Source: Sagittula sp. P11 (GTDB lineage Bacteria; Pseudomonadota; Alphaproteobacteria; Rhodobacterales; Rhodobacteraceae). From it: a stretch of 64,000 nucleotides of DNA. Positions within the stretch are counted from its first letter, which is position 1; every line of letters begins with the position of its first letter. The notes beneath the pieces were generated by a model. That model saw only the letters and a program-made list of their open reading frames with translations. It made no database searches and was not told where the DNA came from. The stretch covers positions 124,001 through 188,000 of the forward strand of contig NZ_CP021914.1 of NCBI RefSeq assembly GCF_002814095.1, written 5' to 3'. Position numbers and translations under genes: made by a program. Positions 42,114-49,171 of this stretch are shown here, piece after piece.

Positions 42114-43855
42114 GCGACGACTGGGACGACGACGAAAAGACGGTGATGGCCTGGCTGGACAAGGACCCCGGCAAGCCAAGGGCCAAGACGCCGCCGAAGG
42201 ACAAGGACAGCGACCCGAAGGAGATCGAGCCGCTGCCGATGCCGAAGGGCGGGTTTTCCCAGCCGGTGCGTGACAAGGACGTGAAGGAGCCGACCTTCCC
42301 GCCCCTGCCCGGCGTGGCGCAGAAGCCGCGGGGCTCCGTGCCGGTCGTCGAACTGCCCTCCGTCCGGCCGCCGTTGATGGGTGGCAAGACGGACGAAGAC
42401 GACAAGACGGTCATGGCGGACCTCGACTGGTTCGATGATGCGCCCAAGAAGGCGGAGGAACCCGCCCCCGCCGCCAAGAGTGGCTGGGATGACGACGACA
42501 AGACCGTCTTCGCCGCGCTTCCGGGTCTGCCCCGGGCAGAGACCTCGATCCAGAAATTCATCCCGCGCGAGGCATGGACGCCGAACGAGGTGATCGAACA
42601 GGCCCTGCTGGGGCACGGGCTGACGGCAGCCCTGCGCCACACCGCGCGGCGCGCGCCCGAGGGCCTGACCCCTGCCCTGCGCGACGACCTCATCCGCCGG
42701 GCTGGGCAGCGGCTGAAACACCCCGAGGATGCCTTCCTCGAGGACGGGCTGCTCGACACCTTCCGGCAACTCGTCACTTCTCAGGTCGAACAGCTTGCCA
42801 TGGACGACCTCGACGAAGAGCCGGAGATGCCCTCCGGCCTCGACGAGGACGAACAAGCCGCGTGGCGCGCGATGGGCAAGGGTCTGTTCTTCCTCCTGCG
42901 GGAGCTTGAGCGCCGCGCCGGGACCAAGCCGCGCATCGGGCGCAACACCCGGCTTCACGATCAGCTTGTGCGCATGGGTCAGGACCCGTTCACCGGCGTC
43001 CCAACTGCCGATATCGCCCGTTACGATCCCAGCCGTCGCGTGCCGATGATCCGCGCGCAGTTCATGGGGTTCTTCGGGCCGTTCGGGGCCTTCCCGCTGA
43101 ACTGGACCGAGGAAATCCAGCAGTGGTTCATCCACGGCGACAAGAGCTTTACCCGCTTTGTCGACATTTTCACCGAACGCTTCCAGGAGCTGTTTTTCCG
43201 CGCGTGGTCCGACGCCCATGCCATCACGCAGTTCGACCACCCGACCGACGACCGCTTCCAGTCCTACCTTCTGGCGGTCGCGGGCAACGGCACCAAGGCG
43301 ATGCGCGACCGGGACGAGGTGTCGGACACGGTGAAGGCGCGTTACGCGGGTTTGGCCGGCGGGCGCGTGAAAAGCCCGGTGCGCCTGCGCCAGATCCTGC
43401 AGCTTCACTTCGACGGCAAGCTGCGCGTCGAGATCGAGGAACTGGTGCCGACATGGCTCGATTTCGAGCCCGACACCCTGTCGCACATGGGGCGCCAGGC
43501 CTGCAGCATCGGCATGAACATGCACCTCGGGTCCCGGGTGCGCACGGTCGGAGAGAAGATCCGCGTGCACCTCTATGTCCGTTCCATCAAGGACTACTTC
43601 GAACTGCTGCCGTCGGGCGGCGACCACCCCGACCTGCGCGATCTGGTGTTCTGGTATCTCGGCGAGGCCTACGAGGTCGAAACCGTGCTGTGGCTGCCGC
43701 AGACCGAGATCCAGCCCGCCGTGATGGGCGTCAACGCACAGCTTGGCTGGATGGCCTGTATCGCGCCGCCGAAGGGCGATCCCGACGTGATGGTGCAGGT
43801 GACGGTGTTCAAGCTTCTGCCCCCGAAAGGGCAAGACCAAAAGGCGGCCGCGTGA
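42110..43855 (+). CDS. tssG: T6SS baseplate subunit TssG with long N-terminal extension carrying Asp/Lys-Thr motifs
   Basis: The GTG at 42110 overlaps the tssF stop (GTGA). The product of 581 residues is far longer than usual TssG (about 300-350). Residues about 230-575 match TssG (GLFFLLRELERRAGTKPRIG; FMGFFGPFGAFPLNWTEEIQ; RFVDIFTERFQELFFRAWSDA; ending LGWMACIAP). The first ~150 residues are disordered, with three similar acidic blocks: DDDEKTVMA (Thr11), DEDDKTVMA (Thr100) and DDDDKTVFA (Thr132). A helical domain follows at about 155-228 (VIEQALLGHGLTAALRHTARR). The Thr motifs resemble phospho-threonine/FHA ligands and are also present in the kinase at 60528-62882. Confidence 0.88.
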   Translation: MSDDWDDDEKTVMAWLDKDPGKPRAKTPPKDKDSDPKEIEPLPMPKGGFSQPVRDKDVKEPTFPPLPGVAQKPRGSVPVVELPSVRPPLMGGKTDEDDKTVMADLDWFDDAPKKAEEPAPAAKSGWDDDDKTVFAALPGLPRAETSIQKFIPREAWTPNEVIEQALLGHGLTAALRHTARRAPEGLTPALRDDLIRRAGQRLKHPEDAFLEDGLLDTFRQLVTSQVEQLAMDDLDEEPEMPSGLDEDEQAAWRAMGKGLFFLLRELERRAGTKPRIGRNTRLHDQLVRMGQDPFTGVPTADIARYDPSRRVPMIRAQFMGFFGPFGAFPLNWTEEIQQWFIHGDKSFTRFVDIFTERFQELFFRAWSDAHAITQFDHPTDDRFQSYLLAVAGNGTKAMRDRDEVSDTVKARYAGLAGGRVKSPVRLRQILQLHFDGKLRVEIEELVPTWLDFEPDTLSHMGRQACSIGMNMHLGSRVRTVGEKIRVHLYVRSIKDYFELLPSGGDHPDLRDLVFWYLGEAYEVETVLWLPQTEIQPAVMGVNAQLGWMACIAPPKGDPDVMVQVTVFKLLPPKGQDQKAAA

Positions 43856-43930
43856 CGGCCGCGGATACAACAGGGAGATCCGGACCCGGAGCGATAACCG
43901 GGCCGGAACATTTCAGAAGGGATTATTGCA

Positions 43931-46660
43931 ATGTCAGGAATTGAGATCGAGAGCTACGCTCTCAAGATGAACCAGGCCGGGTACAATGCCTTCATTCAGG
44001 GCATGCGGCATGCGCGCGGGGACCGCAACCGCCAGATCGACCTCTGCCACTGGCTGTGGCCGGTCGTGTCCAACAAGAACTCCGATGTTTCGGTCACGCT
44101 GAACGCGCTCGGGCTGAACCGCGGGCAGGTGCTGAAGGATCTGCAGAACACGCTCGCCAAGCTGGACAAGAACGTCACCGAGGCCCCCGGCATTTCCGAG
44201 CAGTTCCTCGACGCGCTGAAGCACGCCTGGACCTACGCGACGCTGCTGTTCGGAGAGAGCCAGATCCGGACGGGCCATGTGCTGACCGGAATCCTTCAGG
44301 ACGACCACTTGCGCCGCCACATCATGCGCTATTCGTCGGTCTTCGGGGACATCTCTGCCGACATCCTCGCCAAGGAGAGCCGCCGCCTCTGGAAGGATTC
44401 AGAGGAAGAGACGATGCGTCCGATGGACGGTTCCGGCCTGTCCTCTCCTTCCGCCGCGCAGCCGGGTGACGACGACGACGGCCGCCCCGGGGCGTCCACT
44501 GCGCTTGGCCGCTTCTCCGTCGACATGACGGCGGATGCGGCGTCGGGCAAGATGGACAAGATCGTCGGCCGCGACGACGAGATCCGTCAGGTGATCGACG
44601 TTCTGCTGCGCCGCCGCCAGAACAACCCGATCCTCACGGGCGAGGCGGGTGTCGGCAAGACCGCCGTGGTCGAAGGCTTCGCTCAGCGCCTCGCCGCGGG
44701 CGAAGTGCCGCCGAAGCTGCAGGGCACGAAGCTCTACATGCTCGACATTCAGGCCATGCAGGCCGGGGCGTCCATGAAGGGCGAGTTCGAGCAGCGTCTG
44801 AAATCGGTCATTGACGAGGTGCAGTCCTCCCCCACCCCGATCATCCTCTTCATCGACGAGGCGCACACCCTGATCGGTGCCGGCGGTCAGGCGGGCACCG
44901 GCGATGCCGCGAACCTGCTGAAACCGGCTCTGGCCCGCGGCACGCTGCGTACCATCGCCGCGACCACATGGTCGGAGTACCGCACCTATTTCGAGAAGGA
45001 CCCGGCGCTGACCCGGCGCTTCCAGCCGGTCAACGTCGACCAGCCCTCGGTCGAGAAGTGCTGCTACATGCTGCGCGGCATCCTGGAGCCGATGGAGAAG
45101 CACCACGGCGTGCGCATCTCGGACGAGGCCATCGTCGCCGCCGTCTCCCTGTCGCACCGATACATCCCCGCGCGGCAGCTTCCGGACAAGGCCGTTTCGC
45201 TGCTCGACACCGCCTGCGCCCGCGTCGCCGTCTCGCAAAGCTCTGTTCCCGCCCGCATCCAAGATATCCGCGAGAAGATCGCCGCGCTGGACGTCGAGAT
45301 CGCCGGGAAGGAGTCCGAGCGTGATCTGGGCGAGTCGAACGAGGAACGCATTCTCGAGGCGATGGAGGAGAAAGGGAAGCTGGAGTCCGAACTGGCCGAC
45401 CTTGAAGTGAAGTACGCCAAGGAGAAGGAGATCGTCGACAGGATCATCCTTCTGCGCAAGGAGATCGCCGTCTCGCAAGGTCACGACGTCGCCGAGGTCA
45501 TGGACAACCGTCCCGCAGCGGAGGACGCCTCTTCCGACGCGGAGGCAGAGGCCGAGGGGGCGACGATCGATCCAGACGAGGCGCGCAAGGAAATGCACGC
45601 CTTCATGGCGACGCTGGAAGAGGGCAACCCGGACGACCGCATGGTCTATGCCCACGTCGATGCGCAGGCCGTGGCCTCCGTCATCTCCGACTGGACGGGC
45701 ATCCCGGCGGGCCGCATGGTGCAGGACGAACTGGAGGCGGTTCTGCACCTTGCAGAGCATCTGCAGGAGCGTGTGATCGGTCAGGACCACGGCCTGAAGG
45801 CCATCGCCAAGCGGATCGAGACCAACCGCGCGGGCCTGTCGAACCCCAACAAGCCGATCGGTGTCTTCATGCTCTGCGGGCCGTCCGGTGTCGGCAAGAC
45901 CGAGACTGCGCTGGCGTTGGCGGAAGCCATCTACGGCGGTGAGGACAACATCATCACCATCAACATGTCCGAATACCAGGAAGCGCACACCGTTTCCCTG
46001 CTGAAGGGCGCGCCTCCGGGCTACGTCGGACATGGCGAAGGCGGTCGCCTGACCGAAGCCGTGCGGCGCAAGCCCTACAGCGTCGTGCTGCTGGACGAGG
46101 TCGAAAAGGCCCACCCCGACGTGCACGAGCTGTTCTTCCAGGTGTTCGACAAGGGCATCATGGAAGACGGCAACGGGCGGCGGATCGACTTCAAGAACAC
46201 GCTGATCCTGCTGACCTCCAACGTCGGCACCGATGTCATCATGGAGATGGCCGAGGGCGGCAACACCACGCCCGACCTCGATGAACTGGAAACCGCGCTG
46301 AAGCCCTTCCAGCTCGAGGTCTTCCCCCCGGCCCTGCTGGGCCGGATCGTCTCGATCCCCTATTTCCCGCTGGGCAAGGACGTGCTGGCCGGTATCACGA
46401 AGCTGAAGATCGGCGCGGTGGCCAAGCGCCTGAAAGGCGCGCATGGCGCCAACCTCGTCTATGGCGACGAGGTGATCGACTACATTACCGAACAATGCCG
46501 CGACCCCGACAGCGGTGGCCGCATGATCGACAACATCATCACCAACTCCATCCTGCCCGACCTGTCCCGCCAGGTGCTGCAGCGCATGGTGTCCGGAGAG
46601 GACATGAAGGAGGTGACGGTGAAGGTGGGCGAGAAGGGGTTCGAGTACGACTTCGCCTGA
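43931..46660 (+). CDS. clpV: T6SS ATPase ClpV (TssH)
   Basis: The 909-residue AAA+ ATPase has an N-terminal ClpV domain, two ATP-binding domains with Walker A motifs GEAGVGKT (about 238) and GPSGVGKTE (about 651), Walker B motifs [10 protein letters not shown] and [13 protein letters not shown], a coiled-coil insertion (about 440-520) and a C-terminal domain. It disassembles contracted sheath. A strong hairpin follows the stop codon. Confidence 0.96.
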   Translation: MSGIEIESYALKMNQAGYNAFIQGMRHARGDRNRQIDLCHWLWPVVSNKNSDVSVTLNALGLNRGQVLKDLQNTLAKLDKNVTEAPGISEQFLDALKHAWTYATLLFGESQIRTGHVLTGILQDDHLRRHIMRYSSVFGDISADILAKESRRLWKDSEEETMRPMDGSGLSSPSAAQPGDDDDGRPGASTALGRFSVDMTADAASGKMDKIVGRDDEIRQVIDVLLRRRQNNPILTGEAGVGKTAVVEGFAQRLAAGEVPPKLQGTKLYMLDIQAMQAGASMKGEFEQRLKSVIDEVQSSPTPIILFIDEAHTLIGAGGQAGTGDAANLLKPALARGTLRTIAATTWSEYRTYFEKDPALTRRFQPVNVDQPSVEKCCYMLRGILEPMEKHHGVRISDEAIVAAVSLSHRYIPARQLPDKAVSLLDTACARVAVSQSSVPARIQDIREKIAALDVEIAGKESERDLGESNEERILEAMEEKGKLESELADLEVKYAKEKEIVDRIILLRKEIAVSQGHDVAEVMDNRPAAEDASSDAEAEAEGATIDPDEARKEMHAFMATLEEGNPDDRMVYAHVDAQAVASVISDWTGIPAGRMVQDELEAVLHLAEHLQERVIGQDHGLKAIAKRIETNRAGLSNPNKPIGVFMLCGPSGVGKTETALALAEAIYGGEDNIITINMSEYQEAHTVSLLKGAPPGYVGHGEGGRLTEAVRRKPYSVVLLDEVEKAHPDVHELFFQVFDKGIMEDGNGRRIDFKNTLILLTSNVGTDVIMEMAEGGNTTPDLDELETALKPFQLEVFPPALLGRIVSIPYFPLGKDVLAGITKLKIGAVAKRLKGAHGANLVYGDEVIDYITEQCRDPDSGGRMIDNIITNSILPDLSRQVLQRMVSGEDMKEVTVKVGEKGFEYDFA

Positions 46661-46668
46661 ACAAGCTT

Positions 46669-46708
46669 CCGGCGCGCAGGGCCGCACAGAAGGGCCCCCG
46701 CGCGCCGG
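46669..46708 (+). terminator. GC-rich hairpin after clpV
   Basis: CCGGCGCG (46669-46676) pairs with CGCGCCGG (46701-46708), with an inner GGGCC/GGCCC stem above a small bulge. It starts 8 bases after the clpV stop and is followed by TTTCC. It closes the tss operon. Confidence 0.7.
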
Positions 46709-46733
46709 TTTCCGCAACCCGGCGGTGGTCGGA

Positions 46734-46865
46734 ATGGCGGCATTTGAACGGCATATGAGGAAGGACTTGCAGGAGGAGAGGAAAAACGCGGGCGACACGG
46801 GTTGCGAAAATTGTGGCCTCGGCAAGGGCATGGAATACCTGCCCTGTCCATTGTGCCGGTCCTGA
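46734..46865 (+). CDS. Candidate 43-residue zinc-ribbon-like mini-protein
   Basis: A short frame just after the clpV terminator would encode 43 residues with two Cys-x2-Cys knuckles: GCENCG (Cys24, Cys27) and PCPLC (Cys38, Cys41), 10 residues apart between pairs. This is the spacing of a small zinc ribbon. A GTG at 46725 could also start it. The upstream ribosome site (CGGTGGTCGG) is weak. The N-terminal half is basic and helical (FERHMRKDLQEERKN). The motif is unlikely by chance in a 132-base frame but expression is not shown. The rest of the gap 46866-47009 holds only a short leader of the next gene. Confidence 0.45.
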   Translation: MAAFERHMRKDLQEERKNAGDTGCENCGLGKGMEYLPCPLCRS

Positions 46866-47009
46866 AAAGCCCCACCTATTGCGCAACCGGTATTTTACGT
46901 CACCGGGAGAACACCATTCAGGTACGAGTGAATTTCATCCAGTCTCACCCCGCTCCCCGATGAGGGCGCAATTTCGCTTCCGGGGGCAAGATATTGAGAA
47001 TAAAACGCC

Positions 47010-47813
47010 ATGAGCATTATTCAGACGATTTACGTGCAATCCAGCGTCGGGCGCAACGGGCGCAACAAGGCCGCCGATGTCGCCGCCGTTCAAAGCCAGT
47101 TGAACGCACAGATGTCTGCCCCGCGCGTCGCGCTGGTCGAAGACGGCATCTGCGGCACCCTCACCCGTGCCGCGATCTACGACTTCCAGAAATGCGTGCT
47201 GAAGTTCAACAACCCGGACTCCCGCGTCGACCCGAACGGCAGGACGCTGGCCGCGCTGAACGACGCGGCGTCGGAAGCGATCTGGAAAGCCGCCCCGCAG
47301 CCGTCCGAGACCATCGCCAAGATCCATCACAAGGTGAAGCTGATCCCGCAGCCCACCGGGACCTCCTGCTGGGCGGCGGCCACGGCGATGCTGCTGGGTC
47401 AGACCGTGGCGCAGGTGAAGGCGCGGACACCGGCGTCGATGATCCTGCCGGACGGCAGCCTCGACAACTTCTCGGGCGAGAATGACTGGGTCACGCCGAC
47501 CCGCGAATATGCCAAGGCACATGGTCTGCAGTACATCGGTCCGCAAAGCTGGAGCGTGACCAAGCTGCGTACCCACCTGCGACGCGGCCCGCTGATCTTC
47601 GACATGCTGGAACACGCAGGGCCTTACAGTCAGGGCATGTCCTCCAGCGGACACTGGATCCTTGTCACCGGCCTGAGCGGCGAGCGCGACACCAAGGCCG
47701 ACATTTCCTACAACGATCCTTTTCCGGTGGGCAGGGGTGCGAAAACCACTGAAAACTACGCGAAGTTCGTCCAGGAGTACCCGGCGCGGACGTACCGCGT
47801 CTTCCACAAGTAA
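47010..47813 (+). CDS. Papain-like cysteine peptidase with peptidoglycan-binding-like domain, putative T6SS effector
   Basis: The 267-residue protein has no signal peptide. Residues about 15-95 resemble a peptidoglycan-binding domain (AADVAAVQSQLNAQ ... GICGTLTRAAIYDFQK). A papain/C39-like domain follows, with the nucleophile Cys at about 120 (PTGTSCWAAATAMLL), a His in SSGHWILVTG and an Asn/Asp in YNDPFP. A leaderless peptidase with a wall-binding domain directly after clpV is a candidate T6SS effector that attacks peptidoglycan or a periplasmic target. The next gene may encode its partner. No vgrG or PAAR gene is adjacent. Confidence 0.75.
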   Translation: MSIIQTIYVQSSVGRNGRNKAADVAAVQSQLNAQMSAPRVALVEDGICGTLTRAAIYDFQKCVLKFNNPDSRVDPNGRTLAALNDAASEAIWKAAPQPSETIAKIHHKVKLIPQPTGTSCWAAATAMLLGQTVAQVKARTPASMILPDGSLDNFSGENDWVTPTREYAKAHGLQYIGPQSWSVTKLRTHLRRGPLIFDMLEHAGPYSQGMSSSGHWILVTGLSGERDTKADISYNDPFPVGRGAKTTENYAKFVQEYPARTYRVFHK

Positions 47814-47880
47814 CGCGTCGGGCGCCGGCGCGTGTAGCGAGTACCGTGATTGAATTGTACTGAAATGATTGAGGTTTCTG

Positions 47881-48453
47881 ATGACATACAAGAATTCCGT
47901 AACCGGCATCGGCACTGAGGTCGCGGCACAGTCCGTGTCGAAGGCTGTCGGCCGTGTGGCTGGCGCAACGAAGGGGTCTGCCGCGGGACTTATCGTCCAG
48001 CCAGTTGTCTGGGTCGCGACCGATACCGCCCCGGACGCAGGTGACAGCTTCCTTTACGGCGTCGGCGTCGCCGCAACCCTTGCCGGCAGTGCCCTCCTTG
48101 CCGGTGCCGGATTTGTCACCGGAATGATCAAGGCAGCGGTGGATGACCACACGCAGTCGCTGGTCGACGAGGCGAAGCTCGACGAACCGAAGGAGGTCCG
48201 CGACGGTATCTTCCCGCTTGGCGACTATGACTTCTGGGCCAGCGACAACGACATCCAGGCGATGACCATCGCCAGCTATGGCGGCGTGGTCTGGAAGCAC
48301 AAGAACGGCGCGCTCTGCTTCATCCGTGACGCCAAGGGCCGTCTGGTCTGCGACTACGATCCGAAAAGCTGGGTCGCGCAGTACCGCCCGCTTCTGCCTC
48401 TGAAGAAGGGCAGCAAGGACGGCCGGGTCCGCTGGCACCACCGTTCGCGCTGA
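47881..48453 (+). CDS. Glycine-zipper membrane-associated protein, possible partner of the papain-like effector
   Basis: The ATG at 47881 gives 190 residues without a classical signal peptide (an upstream TTG at 47869 is possible). Two Gly/Ala-rich hydrophobic stretches (GRVAGATKGSAAGLIVQPVV, about 22-43, and LYGVGVAATLAGSALLAGAGF, about 60-81) suggest membrane insertion. A hydrophilic C-terminal domain follows (DYDFWASDNDIQAMTIASYGG). It could be an immunity protein or a second, pore-forming effector. No named family is recognised. Confidence 0.6.
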   Translation: MTYKNSVTGIGTEVAAQSVSKAVGRVAGATKGSAAGLIVQPVVWVATDTAPDAGDSFLYGVGVAATLAGSALLAGAGFVTGMIKAAVDDHTQSLVDEAKLDEPKEVRDGIFPLGDYDFWASDNDIQAMTIASYGGVVWKHKNGALCFIRDAKGRLVCDYDPKSWVAQYRPLLPLKKGSKDGRVRWHHRSR

Positions 48454-48471
48454 CGGCCTGAAACCCGCAGG

Positions 48472-48517
48472 GGCACTGGCGCCGTGCCGGTGCCCGCTGT
48501 CGTGGACCTGTCCACGA
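48472..48517. terminator. Two hairpins between the effector pair and vapC
   Basis: GGGCAC near 48472 pairs with GTGCCC near 48490, and TCGTGGAC (48500-48507) pairs with GTCCACGA (48510-48517) around CT. The second is a perfect 8-bp palindrome. Located between convergent genes, they likely terminate both. Confidence 0.55.
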
Positions 48518-48530
48518 GGCCGGGAGCGGT

Positions 48531-48917
48531 CTACCAGATCCGGCTGAGGGTCAGCTCATCGAATGCGGTGTCGGACGACACGAGGTCCAGCCCTTCGGCC
48601 CTGGCCACGCAGGCGATCATCCGGTCGAAAGGGTCGCGGTGGTCCCAGTCCAAGAGGGCCGCCTGCAACGCTGCGGCTGGTGACAGGGGCAGCAGGTCGA
48701 TCCCGTCATTCTGTGCCTGCACCGCAAGTCCGGGCGCAAAGGCGTCCATCTCCGGCCATTTCCCAAGCCGGACCTTCTGACCGATCTCGTACAGGCTGAT
48801 GACCGACAGCGCCACGCGGCTTGCGCCGAGGATGGCACCGCGTGCGGTATCGGTCAGCCGGGGGTCGTCCGTCAGCACCATGGCAAAGGCATTGGTGTCC
48901 AGAAGCAGTGCGCTCAC
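48531..48917 (-). CDS. PIN-domain toxin (VapC-like)
   Basis: The 128-residue PIN protein has the acidic set Asp7 (LLLDTNAF), Glu in SLYEIGQK, Asp in WDHRDPFDRMI and a further Asp in LVSSDTAFDEL. It would cleave RNA as a ribonuclease when free of antitoxin. It overlaps the antitoxin gene by 4 bases (ATGA). The module lies inside the T6SS locus. Confidence 0.9.
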   Translation of the reverse strand: MSALLLDTNAFAMVLTDDPRLTDTARGAILGASRVALSVISLYEIGQKVRLGKWPEMDAFAPGLAVQAQNDGIDLLPLSPAAALQAALLDWDHRDPFDRMIACVARAEGLDLVSSDTAFDELTLSRIW

Positions 48918-49141
48918 GCGCCCCAGTCCTGCAATTCCTCTTCGGAGAGCGGTGCGGTGAAGCTGTCGGGCGGCGGAGACAGGCGGCCCTTCAGACCCCC
49001 GATCCGGACCTGCGCCTTGCGCGCGATCACCAGTTCCGCCGCGGGAACGCCGTGCCGCGTGATGACCACGCGCTCGCCGCGTTCGACGGCGTCGATCAGT
49101 TTCGACAGATTGGTCTTCGCTTCGTGAACCGATGCCATCAT
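48914..49141 (-). CDS. Phd/YefM-type antitoxin
   Basis: The 75-residue antitoxin reads MMASVHEAKTNLSKLIDAVERGERVVITRHGVPAAELV, the typical Phd fold for DNA binding. The C-terminal tail (SEEELQDWGA) should neutralise the PIN toxin. A ribosome site AAGGTG precedes the first ATG. It would repress its own operon. Confidence 0.9.
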   Translation of the reverse strand: MMASVHEAKTNLSKLIDAVERGERVVITRHGVPAAELVIARKAQVRIGGLKGRLSPPPDSFTAPLSEEELQDWGA

Positions 49142-49171
49142 GGCAGCACCTTGGGTTAGTCTGACTATAGC

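Noticed and set aside
44399-46831. Minus-strand frame of 810 codons opposite clpV
   Set aside because: The plus strand has complete ClpV motifs; the opposite frame has no recognisable domain.
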